From the NCBI GenBank assembly GCA_028752905.1, contig JAQNBH010000015.1, positions 36,438,163 through 36,502,162 of the forward strand: a stretch of 64,000 nt of DNA, given 5' to 3'. Below the pieces are notes generated by a model. The model worked only from the letters and a program-made list of their open reading frames with translations, had not been told where the DNA came from and did no database searches. The position numbers and the translations under genes are program-made. This document shows, piece by piece, positions 45,858-57,472 of the stretch (position 1 is its first letter; each line of letters begins with the position of its first letter). This DNA comes from Cladorhizidae sp. MBARI D1340-BT2 (lineage: Eukaryota > Porifera > Demospongiae > Poecilosclerida > Cladorhizidae).

Positions 45858-47620
45858 CCTGGCGTTGCTGATGTCTGCCAGGGCACGATCTCCAAAGATT
45901 CAGACCAGGGGCTTGTGGTCTACCGCAATGAAGAGATCTGTACAGCCCAGGATGAAGTGGCGACAGCGCTGGAGGGCCTCGGCGACCGCGAGGGCTTCGC
46001 CCTCGATGGCTGCATATCTAGACTCAGCCGCATTAGTGAACCGAGATCCGATCAGAGTGATACTCCAGCCCTCCTTGCAGCAAATAGCTCTCGTTGGGGG
46101 CATGAGCAGTGGCGCTGAAATATCCAGAACCCGATCCCTGACTTGCTCCAGTCAATAGCAATGCATGTGGTGCGATTCTTTTCAAAGATCTCCACTCCGG
46201 TCTGTATCTGCTCGATAATCTCCCGTTTGGAAGCCTTGAACGCCTCCTGATGCTCGTTGGTCCAGACGAACTTGGTGGATGTCTGAAGTAGGTCTCTGAA
46301 TGGCGCCATGGTGTCTGCCCGGGAGAAGGTGTAGGCTACCTGATTCACCAGGTCGAACCATGAGCGGACATCAGTGGTGGAGGTGGGAATAGGGAATTCT
46401 GCTATGGCCTTTGTAAATTTCCGGGTAGGTTTGACGGTGGTAGGGCCTATCTCGAAGCCGGCGAATTGGACTGTGTCTTGGGCAAACAGGAACTTGTCTG
46501 GGTTCAGAGTGATGCCGTTGGCACCGCAGAGGGTGAGCCAGTTGGCCGCGTCCGTGAACGCCTGAGCGAGGTTCTTGGACCAAATGAAGGTATCATCCAC
46601 ACATTTGGTCTTGTTGTCGATGCCCTCTATAATCGCGTCAAATCTGGCGGTGTATCCATCACCTGAGGCCTTGTAACCCTGGGGGGCTGTCAGGTAGCGG
46701 TATCGTCCCCAAGGCTTGATGAAGGTCGTTAAATGGGTATCATCTGGGTGAAGTGGAACGGAATGGTACCCGTTCCACGCGTCAAACACGGACTTCTTCA
46801 TCATCTTGGGTACGCTGCGGGCTTGGTGGTAGGGAGACTTTGTGTGGTGCGTCTCTCGGGTTGCGTGAGCATTGAGTGGTTGGAAGTCCACAACTCGTCG
46901 TGGTTCTCCATTAGCCTTCCCTACGATCACCATGCGGTGGCACCATGTGTCAGGCGTGCCGGTGGGGACCTTCTCAAGGTCTCCGAGACGGACGTTGCTA
47001 TCCAAGTTGGCTTTGACCTTCTCCTCCCAGTGAACGGGCACTGCGGCAGCCTTGTGTGCTGTGACGGGCTTCGCTGTCAGGTCGATATTCAGCCGTAGAG
47101 GCGGCCCCGCCATCATGGGAAGAGGTTGGTAGGTACATGTGTTGAATGTGGACTCTTTGAATATCTCCCGCAGGTGCTGCTCCAAGATGCCCCTGTTCTC
47201 CGCCGTGGCGGGGACAGGCAGGGGAATGGGACCATGTGGTGGCAAGGAGCGAGTCGGGCATCCGCACTTACGTACCTCCACTGTATGAGCGAGTTCGGGC
47301 CGCTGTGGCAGTGGGATACTCGACACCGCTCCTGCTGAGGTAGATGGGAATCTTGGTGGGATGATGCCGAGGTCTGCACATGCTTCCCGACTCAAGAATA
47401 ATCGGGTGACGTTTGGTGTTACATATATAGGTGTCACATATATATCATCTGTTTGGTCACGGCGTCGGAATGCGGCAACGATAGTTATAGCAGGACGGTG
47501 CCCAGGATGTGTATGCCACTTTTGTTTGCCGCCTGCATCTGTTGGGATACCGGTATCAGGTTGTTTCTGGACATCCCCAGTTTGTGAAGGATGTTTACTC
47601 CTGACAGGCAGCTTTGGCAT
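45858..47620 (-). CDS. Reverse transcriptase and RNase H of the 5.2-kb gypsy element
   Basis: Frame 47,620-46,052 (522 aa) contains LFLSREACADLGIIPPRFP, HRMVIVGKANGEPRRVVDFQ, SVFDAWNGYHSVPLHPDDTH, APQGYKASGDGYTARFDAII, CVDDTFIWS (the catalytic DD kept, Tyr replaced by Cys) and CIAIDWSKSGIGFW (RNase H start). It shifts frame near 46,090 to 46,103-45,900, SRYAAIEGEALAVAEALQRC and AVDHKPLV, then meets a TGA and continues to NARLRNLKEK. The RT core is whole, and RNase H is split. Confidence 0.9.
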
Positions 47621-48784
47621 CCAGTAGGCCTAGGGCGCCGAGCGATCTTGAGGCTGTCGTAGTCGCTGGGCAGTAGCTTGGCCACCAGACTCCTGGATGG
47701 CTGGGGAAGGGATTGTCTCTTTACCCATTGTTCGGTGGTATTGTCGAACACGTGATGGTCCAACACATGTTTCGAGGCCTCACGGGTCGTGATGTCACAG
47801 ATGTTGTCGAAGATTGCATTCTCGATCATCTGCGCTGGTGGTGTTTTTGAAGGTGGTAGTTTTGACTTGCATACTTTGTCTGCGTGGTTGGCTTTGCCAC
47901 ATTTTCCATATGTATGGCCAAATGCTTTGCACTGGGCACTCCTCAGTGGGAGCGAGGGGTATTTGCCATGCCCGGTTCTCCCGCAAAAGTAGCACTTGGA
48001 CACGTCGTCTTCTATTTTGTCTTCTATTCTGGGCTGTCGTAATCCTTGTCGGGGCAACCTCTTGTACTTGCTCGTACTCCTCATCGCTCCAACTAATATG
48101 CCTGAGTCCAGCTGGGACACCGAGGCTTTGGCTGCTTCCTTGGACTCTACATAGAGCATTGCCATTTCCATGCTCTACATAGAGCATTGCCATTTCCATG
48201 CTGAGAGGTTGGTTGGGCTCCCCGAGCAGACCCTGCTTGATTTCAGGATCGGCCAACCCGGTGATGAGAGCGTCTGCCACGTTTTCCTCAGTGTAGTCGA
48301 CAGTGAGCGTGCACGTGCATGCCTTGCTATATTGGCAGGTAGCTGCCTGGCCCCGAAGTCGCGCCCCAAAGGCTCTCACGCCCTCCTCCCGGTCCTGAGA
48401 CATGTTGTGTAGCTTGTCCCTGCTAGTATCTTTATGGCCTTCATAATGTTGTCCAGCGGCAGTTCGGACAAGGCCACGCCCCCGTTGGAGGCCTCTTCTC
48501 AAGTCCTGGTCGCAGCACTCTAGGAGCTGGATGGCTTGGTCACTACCCCTCACCTTGGTAGCCTTGATATAATCCCTCCATCGAGACTGGAAGTACAGCC
48601 AGTCCTGGCTGGTTCCAGCTGCTCAAATAGTGGGTCTTTTCACAGCCTCGATTTTGGATCCATCCGTCTTTTTGTGGTTGATGAGGTGCCCTTGCAGATG
48701 GGCAGCAGCCAGAACAGGGTTGGCCATAGCTCCCTCAGGGATCAAGTAGTCGCAATCGTGTACAGGGCATCGTCTCTCGTCCAT
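47485..48784 (-). pseudogene. Gag and protease-like region of the 5.2-kb gypsy element
   Basis: ATG at 48,784 opens MDERRCPVHDCDY with a downstream HLQGHLINH (C2H2-like). An in-frame TGA lies at 48,625-48,623 (codon 54). The frame continues through QLLECCDQDLRRGL and ALITGLADPEIKQGLLGE. A 28-bp tandem duplication at 48,145-48,200 shifts the frame, after which KCYFCGRTGHGKYP (knuckle lacking its last Cys), CKAFGHTYGKCGKANHADKV and CQSCLSGVNILHKLGMSRNN follow. It runs into the RT frame near 47,500 by a further shift. Confidence 0.82.
48145..48200. repeat. 28-bp tandem duplication within gag
   Basis: Two perfect copies (48,145-48,172 and 48,173-48,200), each starting CTCTACATAGAGCATTGCC. 28 is not a multiple of three, so it breaks the gag frame. 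Confidence 0.95.
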
Positions 48785-48905
48785 GCCGCGTGGGGGTGGG
48801 CGTCAATTGGAAAATTCTCGACCCGTTTCTGTTTGCAACTTCCTTCCCCAACCAGCAACTAGCTATCAGACTACAATAGTCCTAGCCAGAGGTTGTTGCA
48901 CGCAT

Positions 48906-49077
48906 AGATAAGATATCAACACTATTTATCTAACTAATCGACAAGGAGATGTTCACAGAAAGAGAATGTGTGCAACAATGATTAGTTACTTGTGAGCATG
49001 CGCATACATGCAGGTATTAGCGTGTGGGTAAAGGGTCGTTCTTCACATTAGTTGCTAGTTAATTAGGTATTAGCTAC
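48906..49077 (-). repeat. 5' LTR of the 5.2-kb gypsy element
   Basis: 172 bp. The outer edge TTAGCTAC is followed by the TTCCT target duplication and the receptor B transmembrane exon. Confidence 0.88.
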
Positions 49078-49370
49078 TTCCTATGATGTAACACAACTAA
49101 CGCCAGTGTTAGGATGATTGAATACAAAACAACAGTGAAGATGAAAACAGCCACTGCAGTGATAGCAACTGTATATACACATAGAGAAGATAAATATGTA
49201 ATATACACTTTTTATTTCAAAACTAGTTATGCGTCCATTGCTGGATGCAGTTTATGTTTCTCCAAGTCAGTGTGATGCTTGTGTAAGTTATAGTGGTCTC
49301 TATGAAGTATTGTGGAGCAGCGTCTATATGCTATAGGGATCAGATAACAAGTATCAGCCAGTGTGCTCAC

Positions 49371-49620
49371 CTGCTATTAGTGTGGTGACGTCTGCTACAC
49401 TTATTGACCTTGTCAGATCAAATGTTCTGGCAGTAACACTGACAGAGTACACACTGTACTCTTGCAGGCCTTCCAACAGCACTGAGTCAGAGGAGCTGGT
49501 CCCTTATTATTGTTGTACCAGTAAAATGATCATTAACAAAATTCATTTTCAAACCAGGTGCTTGACCACATACTCAAGTTTTAGCATGAATTCCTCTAGC
49601 CACTGGTGATAATTTCAGTT
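49371..49620 (-). pseudogene. Chimeric exon relic, copy 3 (receptor B)
   Basis: Exon 4 3' half with donor at 49,371, fused to exon 3 fragment and half foldback as in receptor A, with a further 16-bp deletion at the junction (GCTGGTCCCTTATTATTG). Confidence 0.7.
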
Positions 49621-50313
49621 CTCTAGCACTTGGCAATCTGGAAGAAAACATGTTCCTTACTCAGCTACTCTGGTTTTGTTGTACCCCCCATTTAGCTCCA
49701 GTAACATGAGTATAGTTATATCTATGAAAAATGTAAGAGATCACACAGAGAGACCTAACTTTTGAGCTATCTATCAAGTCTATACCATGATGTCTGCAGA
49801 ATCTATGGAGCTATAATTGGTAACCACAAGTTTTTTAACACTTTACTACTAAAGTCAAACTCTAGGACTGGCTTAGGTGTTGATTATATTGAGCAAATGG
49901 TACCTTCTTACAATTCATATAACAATAATAGTTTGTAACATCTAGCAAGCCCCCAAGAATAAGTCCTACATTTTATATATACACATCATAGATATAATTA
50001 TAATTATACATCATATATTCATATATATATCATATATACATACGGAGGAGTTGAGCTATTAAGATCTAACATGAAGGCAACCAGCCATTACTATATTCGG
50101 AATAGTAACTCAAGAAAGAATCCAAAGACTTTTCTACAACCCGTCAAAACCCGTCAAACTGCATTACATTTATGCCCTTCTTTAAAAAAATGAATTAAAA
50201 AAAATCAAAAAGGATTTGTCATTGGCTAGTATTCAGTTAGAGAACCCCCAGCCTAATAACACGCGTGGTTGTAATTATCCATTATGCAGATCTATGCAGC
50301 TAGCATGACATAC

Positions 50314-50664
50314 TTCCTCCTCCAACAGTAGGGTTAGTAGGGTTAGTAGGGTTAGAAGTGATGACAACTTCTACCATTGACATGCTTGTCAGCGAAGACC
50401 TCTGTCCCATGATGATCTCTCCGTCTATGTCAACTTGCGCCAGAACCTGAAACTGGTACTCTTCACCGGTGATCAGGCCTGTGATGTTCACAGAGTTCTC
50501 GGTGCTGTTCACCATTATGATAGTCTCTGTGGTCTGTCTCTTCCTGTTCCCCGTTCGACTGTAGATTACCAAATATTGTGTGAGTGTATTGAGTGACAGC
50601 CTCTCCCAAGAAACTCTGACAGAAGTGTCAGTCAGAACTGTAACTACCACATTAGTCACCATTG
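50314..50664 (-). CDS. Receptor B exon 7: FN3 domain 5 with stalk
   Basis: 117 codons, phase 1-1. The linker has a triplicated GGGTTAGTA on the DNA, encoding NPTNPTNPTV, where the two receptor A copies have other numbers and variants of this unit. Confidence 0.85.
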
Positions 50665-51099
50665 CTGTAGCACAGAGAAGAGAGAATAGACGAGTCATAC
50701 TCAATGAACAAGGTGCATCTAGTAAACTACAGTAATTTATGGAGTATATGCTATATCCATTTTGTGCTTGACAACTCATAACATTCTCAGTTGTAAACAA
50801 TGGGAGATATAATCCCATTCTGTTGTAAGCCCTCCACCTAAACCACACCCACACACTAGACAGATAGACATGTACACACACAAACACACACACACTCAGG
50901 TATGAGAATCTAGGTACAAGGTACAAGCAAAATGAGATGATGAGATGAGTTTCTGGGAGGGGGCGGGAGTGAGAAAAAATACATAGTGTACCCCATGTAA
51001 CTCTTGCAAGTGTCTCAGTACTAGTTAAATGGTAATCAACAGAATGGAAAGGGGAATGTGTTTCTCCTTTGTAACTATGACAACCATGTATGCACTCAC

Positions 51100-51393
51100 A
51101 GGGTTCAGAGAGAGTAGTAAAGACATTGCTGAACTTTGTTGGTTCTCCAGCTCCTATCCGAGTGCTGGCAGTGATTGTGATGTTGGAGATGGTGGTCCGC
51201 GGTCGCAGATCTCTTATGGTGTACTGAGGTTTGGAGGTGGCAGTCACATTGGCAGTGAGAGAGGAGCTGTCATTCACTGTGTACATGATGTCATAGCCAG
51301 TAAGGACTCCATTAGGCATTTGTGGAAGACTCCAGGACAGATCCAGAGAGTAGAACTTCACATTCCCAGCCAGACCTGACGCAGCACCTGACA
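51100..51393 (-). CDS. Receptor B exon 6: FN3 domain 4
   Basis: 98 codons, nine more than receptor A exon 6, with SSLTANVTA-type residues inserted after VND. The longer form resembles an ordinary FN3 C-D region, so receptor A exons 6 and 9 may carry a shared deletion. Confidence 0.85.
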
Positions 51394-51459
51394 CTGCATA
51401 ATGTTTAAACAAAATAAAAGGTACTAATACTATTACAGCTGCATTGAGTTTTGGCATAC

Positions 51460-51744
51460 CATCTTCGTCAGTTTTTATTGGACCAATGAATGCAGTGTAT
51501 GGTCCAGTGCCGTTGATGTTGGTACCAGCTAGTTGAAACCTGTACTCAGTGTTGGGCAAGAGTCCCTCAATAGTGTAACTAGTAGTGTCTGAACTGCCAA
51601 TGGTCATCATGGTTAGTGTACCAGCTCCTTCCTCAATTCGTATCTCTAAACTATTTATGAGTCCATTACGCTGGATGCAGATTATGGTCAGTGTGATGCT
51701 TCTGGAAGTTACAGTGCCATTTGTGAAGTCACGTGGAGCAGCAT
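51460..51744 (-). CDS. Receptor B exon 5: FN3 domain 3, with a small deletion
   Basis: 95 codons. Compared with receptor A exon 5, three codons around the B-strand Trp are missing (ITLTIICIQRNG instead of ITLTWRNINCIQRNG), which removes the core Trp of the FN3 fold and may destabilise the domain. Frame is kept. Confidence 0.82.
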
Positions 51745-52141
51745 CTGGGACTACATACATAGTATGGGGATGAGATAACAAACAGCCTTACAGTGCTGTA
51801 GCAAGAGGTTGGGTTGGTCGGGCCAAAACCCCGACTAATATCCGGAAGAAAAAAGGGGAAAAAAGGAATTTATTTTATTTTTTATATTTTTTATTGTTAT
51901 TAATTTTTTTAACACGTTCAAATGTCATTGGGTGGGGAGACGATTGCATTTTTTACTTTTTTTAAACTTGTGGTTACAATTTTAGAGCTCCGTAGATTTT
52001 GCAAACTTCATGGTATGGACTTGATACATAGCTCAAAAGATATGTCTCTCTGTATGCTCTCTTTTGATAATAAAAATATGTTTCATAGGTATAACTATAG
52101 GCAAGTTACTAGACCCTAAAGTGGAGCGACCTGCATCCCAT

Positions 52142-52380
52142 AAGTGCAAAAAATTGAAATTGGTATGAGTGGCTAGAGAAAGCCTTAGAGCATGCAACGA
52201 CCGGCGTTAAAATGTAAGTACGTGGTCAAGCGTGCGGTTGGAAAATTGATTACGTTGAAAATCAACGCCCTAAATTTTCCACCCACGCGCTTGACCACGT
52301 ACTAAAATAACGCCTAATGAAAAAGGTCATTGCATGTTCTAGGGCTTCCTCTAGCCACACGCTCAATTTTTTTGCACTTA
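52142..52380. repeat. Foldback element in receptor B intron 4
   Basis: Outer arms TAAGTGCAAAAAATTGAA and TCAATTTTTTTGCACTTA are inverted, as are the inner GGAAAATTGATTACGTTGAA parts. Counterpart of 26,316-26,550. Confidence 0.85.
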
Positions 52381-53279
52381 GCAATCTGGAGTTATTTTGG
52401 CAGAGGTTGCAGGGATTCACAAGCAATGGATTCACAAGCAATGGACAGATGCACTGGATCTCAAGTTTGTGAATGAATTTATCTCCTCAGATCATCGCTC
52501 AAATATTTTTGCTAAGCTAACTTTTCATAGTGATTTTCATAGTAAACTGATTCTTTAAACATTTATAATATATATAGCTATCATAATCTGTGTTTTTTCT
52601 CGGCATCTTTTGCCTGTCATCTGTCAAAAAAATTTCTCACACACCTGCAGTGGTAGGAAACAAGGCAAGGCTAAAACATGGTATGTTTGTAATCACATTA
52701 TATAAGGCCAGGCAAACTAGATTCCTTGTTTCTCATCACCGCCCACCTCACTTTGAAGCCACCACTTCAACCTACATTATTGGTTAAATTTTTGGACACA
52801 CCCATTATAATTATACCACAACCATCTCATTCCCAATGGTATGAAGAAGCCATGTGACTATTATTTCTTTTGTGACCAACGCAAGTATTTCTCTTTCAAG
52901 CTGGTTTGTTGTATTGGTGTTTTTTAAAAGCACTGTTTTGTTGGATGGACAGTCGTTGTTTTTTTGGGGCGATTATTTTGATTAAAAAGAAATTTACAAT
53001 AATGACCCTCCCTCACCAATATTAAAAAAATGGGTGATGAGAAACAGTTACCTGGCCTAAAGCATGAACATCGGTGTTTAAAATCCACTGTCTGCACTAT
53101 CATTGGAATATGAATGTGTGCACAGGTATTTCCTGCTGAAGATCACATTTTCCTGCTAAATGTGAACTACTTCTGGATATAATCACACCCACTTCCTGTC
53201 ACACCCACTTCCTGACCCGACCAATACAAATTTGCTTGCTATGGCCCTGCCTTAAGTGAGTGTCAGCCAGTGTGCTCAC

Positions 53280-53579
53280 CTGCTGTTAGTGTGGTGATGT
53301 CTGCTGCACTTATTGTCCTTGTCAGTTCAAATATTTTGGCAGTGACAATGACAGAGTACACACTGAACTCTTCCAGCCCCTCCAACAGCACTGAGTCAGA
53401 GAAGCTGGTCATAATCGCACTGTCTACAAAATTCGGACATACTGACGGCAGTCCACCCATTCTTCTAGTGAGGGTCACTGTGTACCCTTCTGCTGGTAGG
53501 CTGTCCATAGGCTGGGCCAAAACTAGAGAGGCTGAAGTGGCAGTCACTAATGATGATGTGATGATCGGAGCCAGCAAAT
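53280..53579 (-). CDS. Receptor B exon 4: FN3 domain 2
   Basis: 100 codons, phase 1-1. DLLAPIITSSLVTATSASLV, GYTVTLTRRMGGLPSVCPNF and FSVYSVIVTAKIFELTRT. Acceptor CCACCAG, donor GTGAGC. Confidence 0.85.
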
Positions 53580-53636
53580 CTGGTGGGGGGCAGCAATGGA
53601 TATAGCAATGTCTAATGTGATATGCTATTTCCTCAC

Positions 53637-53900
53637 CTGGTAGAGTGATGGACACTGGCCCCAGTACATCACTAAAAAAGTGTTCCGACTTGGCCACCAA
53701 ACAAACAGTAAGAACCTCACCAACTTGCATTGTGAATGCCATGTATGTGTGAGGATTTGTTATTGTTGTACCAGTAAAAGGATCACTTCCAAATGAGAGG
53801 ATATATCCTCTAGAAGGAGGAGTGGCTGAAAGAGTCCAGCTTATTTCTACAGTGAACCTCCCATTTTGACGGAGCATAAGATTAGAAGGATTGTCTGCAT
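53637..53900 (-). CDS. Receptor B exon 3: FN3 domain 1
   Basis: 88 codons, phase 1-1. The acceptor here is a single CTGCAG, which supports using the outer of the two sites in receptor A. Followed by a 57-bp in-frame, stop-free intron. Confidence 0.8.
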
Positions 53901-54005
53901 CTGCAGCAAGAATATATAACATCAAAAATGTTTCAACAACACCAACATTATATCCCTAAGACAATAATTATAATGTGAACAAATAGAACTGCAGCTAATA
54001 GCTAT

Positions 54006-54215
54006 GTCAACAAGAGCAGCCCGTGTTACATGCTTGCAGGCTACAACAATAGAGATCTCTCTTGATTAGTGTATGCCCTCAACCATTACATGCATCTATA
54101 TAGCTACATGTCAACAAGGGCAGCCCGTGTTACATGCTTGCAGGCTACAACAATAGAGAGCTCCCTTGATTAGTGCATGCCCTCAACCATTACATGCAGC
54201 TATATAGGTGCTCAC
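54006..54215. repeat. Two-unit tandem repeat, period about 104 bp, in receptor B intron 2
   Basis: Counterpart of 28,232-28,450. The units share GCAGCCCGTGTTACATGCTT. Confidence 0.85.
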
Positions 54216-54998
54216 GATATACAATTAATCAAGAACATGTGACATGTAGCTAATCATCTCTAATAGCTAGGGGGAAATGATTCTAACAAGTACACACTCA
54301 GCAGCATGACCTCATGTGAAGTTGGTAGAGATTAATTTGTTTCACATATTATGATTAACACGTATAACACCTGACCATGTGTTAAAAACACAGAAACGAA
54401 TATCAGGGCTTTGTTTTAACAAAAACCGTGAGATGACTACACATGATACAAAGCATTGTGTGAGAATCTGAAGGCGTTTTTTTTTGTCGAGGGCTCTAGT
54501 GAAAATATAAAGTGCACTGATAACCTCTACAAACTCAGTAGCTTTACCTGATAGCTATAGCACAGCCGAGATGCCTCCTAACTATTATACTAGAATATTA
54601 CCTACATCTTCTGTCCTAATAACTCCAACATTTATTATATATCCTCTAGGTTGCAGCATTAAATATGTGTATACATGGAGTTGAACTCAGAAAGTTCGAG
54701 GTTGTGACTTAAATATCTGACTTTTACTACTGCAATTACAATATGTGAGAGTCCTACAGATTAGTGAGAATTAAAAATTAAAGAAAGGCTAATGGCAAAA
54801 TTTCCACATCAGCACATTCCATCACTTCAAGAATGCTATAGCTGAAATGCAATAATGCTACTGGTGTGCAGCATCCACCCTCATTGAGACCCAAGTCACT
54901 TCTAATAATAAATAATTATGCCAATCAGAAATGATCTATGAAGTACTATGGAGCAAATGTCTCTATTAACCTAGTAGCTATACTGCATCAATGCTTAC

Positions 54999-55319
54999 CT
55001 TCTATAGTGAGGTTGCCCACCACGTCACTGTCCATGACCTCATTTCTGACAGTGTATGTAAACTCTCCAGTTACTTTGCCTGTCACAGTTAGTCTGCTCT
55101 CATAGAATCTGTCAGAGCAAGTATTCTCACTGTGGGTCAGTATTGGGTCAGCAATACTGTAGGGGGCACTAGAGGAGAGGACATCACCTTCTCTTCTCCA
55201 AGTGAAGGATGTAGGTGCACCTCCTTTAGAAATACCTCGCAGCACATATCTATATTGTTTTGAAGGATCTCGGAAATTACTTGGTCCACCCACTACTACA
55301 GTGCTTTGTGTAATAGCAC
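54999..55319 (-). CDS. Receptor B exon 2: Ig-like domain
   Basis: 107 codons, one more than receptor A (SKQYRYV for SQYRYV). It differs at several exposed positions (GEFTYTVRN, VLSSSAPYS, NTCSDRF). It also lacks the canonical Ig cysteine pair. Confidence 0.78.
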
Positions 55320-57402
55320 CTAGATTTACATAATGATAATATAATTATGATGTAACACTCAAGTCAATATTGACATTATATAAATCATACAGTGTTCATT
55401 TAGCTGCTCTAATGTGTGAGCTAGTTGTTAACACAGGTGTGAACTATATAACATTGCAACATGGCTTCTTGTTGGTCAGCAAAAGTATTCCATGCTACTC
55501 GAGATTTGTGAGCAGTGATAGAGAATGTGGCCTCAGATTGCTCCAGCAATGAAAGCTAGTGAAAGTGAAAAGGCCAATGGCATTTCTCGTAAATCTCTTG
55601 TATATACATCTACATAAGTCTAGTAATACACTCTGGCATCTTCTGTACTATAATGCTCACAACCAATGCAGAATCATTTCCTATACAAACTGACAGCGTA
55701 ATAGGTACAATAATTAATGTTACACAGGAATGGAAGGTAAAGCAAGGTGGAAGGGAAAACATCCCAATGGAGTGGAGCATTACAGGTGCTCTGTGCTACT
55801 ATATAGTTGCCTTCAACGAATCATATCAATACAAAGCTGATCTATATATGGTAGTGTCATGTGATCCTGTGTGTGTGGTTCCTTATATACTGTAGAGTTC
55901 ATCCAGTTTGCCGATAGATGAAATAATCATGGCATATGAACGTGCTATATCAGTGCCTATACACACCAGAAAAACAGGTGTAGCGTACAAGTAAATGGCC
56001 ATTCATCGGCATTGCTTAATTATCGGCACCTGGAGCACCAATCATCGGCATACTTACGTCACTCGTAATATCAAAGTTTACGATAATATTCTGGAACATT
56101 CCCTGACATTGAGAAGGAGCTGCACCAGTTTCTTGTTGCTGCACATCAGACAAGGCTTCTCATTTCTTGATTATTTGCAGACTTCATTAACCTTGCAAGA
56201 TAAGTTTGCCTTAGCGTTTGTTTCTGGTTAGATTGCTGTCATAGTTGTGCTGACTAGAGCCATAATGATAGAGAACTACTCGTCTGTTTCATGGAATAGG
56301 CTGACTAGCAAAATAAATACTTTATCCAACTAGTTACCTATTTCCATTAGGATGCCACGCGGTAGGAAGAAGGTCAGGATAGTAGTGCTCCTCCTTTGTT
56401 GACCACATGCAGGAGCAAGAAATGAAAACAAAGTCTTGCAAGCTGCTCTTGCAGCAGTAAGGATGCTTGACCTGTCCAGCATGCAGTCATTGAGCATGAC
56501 AGTGCAGACATCTTGGCTAGGTTACTCATGTCATGAAGCCAGGACAATGGACTAATTTAACTAATGGGCATATTAAGCTATGCATGGATTATGTTTGCTG
56601 GCTGTCATTTGTTGCAGGAACAATGTATTGACTCTCCAACCTGTGACACTGATGGAAGAGAGATTTGTTTATTTTCCATTGTGTAGCATGTCTATCACGA
56701 TAATTGATTTGTATGTGGTGGTGCTAATAGGTACGGGATGGTGATAATTGGCATTTTAGCATGTGGAGTCTGACCTTCGTAGTTAATAGCTGAGTAAGGT
56801 TACTTCCGGAATTAACCAGGATTGTCGAGTGTGAATAAAGTTCACTTCCAGTGCAAGAATCAACTTACTTGACGTACCGATAATTGCCAGCTTATGCTAT
56901 TCACATTGTGCTTTTATATAATAAAGGTGGTTCAGTAGTTAGAAACTTTATGGTAATAACTATCTGTAAAAGCAGCAAGAGTACGGATGCTTCAACAGCT
57001 AAACTTCACACATAAAAAAGTAGAATTTTCTTGCCTCCTTCATCCTTCCTGCACCAAGCAATTTTTTTTTGGGGGGGGGGCTTTGTGGGTAAGTGGGGCC
57101 CAGTCTCATTGAGTTGTTGGATATTGTTTTATTTGACACCCCTAACACTAAAACACCCCTAACACTACAACCATGGCAGGTGTGGGGACTCTTCACCAGT
57201 CACAACCTATGTTGACCACTGCAGCTAGTATATATAATGCTAAAGCTAAGATAAAAATTAAAAAAAATTAATTCAAGAATTAGACAGCAAGCTCTGCCAA
57301 AGCTTCTTGTGTCTAGCTTTCCAATCCTACTTTCTTTTACAAGCTAACAAGCAGTTTAAAATAACATAGAAAGCAGCTTCCTTGCAACAGCTGCCCACTT
57401 AC

Positions 57403-57472
57403 ATGTTTGCCCCTCCACTGACGGAAGTGCTGTAAGAGCAAGCGCTAAGCTTGTTAGAATAATCCATTCCAT
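57403..57472 (-). CDS. Receptor B exon 1: signal peptide
   Basis: Same peptide as receptor A exon 1 with only a synonymous difference visible (GGG for GGA). Donor GTAAGT. Preserved although the gene is broken downstream. Confidence 0.88.

Larger units (their letters stand above)
43874..49077 (-). mobile_element. Ty3/gypsy LTR retrotransposon, 5.2 kb, inserted in receptor B transmembrane exon
   Basis: LTRs 43,874-44,036 and 48,906-49,077 (163 and 172 bp, differing by a few substitutions and two indels) bracket minus-strand gag, RT-RNase H and integrase. Flanks are TTCCT at 43,869-43,873 and 49,078-49,082, and the uninterrupted site is in receptor A at 20,036-20,040. The interior is clearly richer in G+C than its surroundings. 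The left LTR is preceded internally by a purine tract (GGCCTGGGGGAG on minus). Coding frames have several frameshifts and stops, so it is recent but defective. Confidence 0.93.
43589..57472 (-). pseudogene. Receptor B: paralogue with 5 FN3 domains, disrupted by a retrotransposon and a tail nonsense change
   Basis: Exons in transcript order: 57,472-57,403 (signal peptide); 55,319-54,999 (Ig-like); 53,900-53,637; 53,579-53,280; 51,744-51,460; 51,393-51,100; 50,664-50,314 (FN3 1-5); transmembrane 49,168-49,083 joined to 43,873-43,860; tail 43,694-43,589. The ectodomain is open and in phase throughout, with 5 FN3 domains instead of 8. A Ty3/gypsy element splits the transmembrane exon, and the tail stops at HEGV, four codons before the tyrosine motif. 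Without the insertion a membrane protein lacking the ITIM-like end would result; with it, a soluble or unstable product is likely. Signal and splice sites remain intact. Confidence 0.82.

Noticed and set aside
44093..48862. Numerous plus-strand frames in the GC-rich region
   Set aside because: Shadows opposite the gypsy gag-pol frames; the minus strand carries all the conserved motifs.
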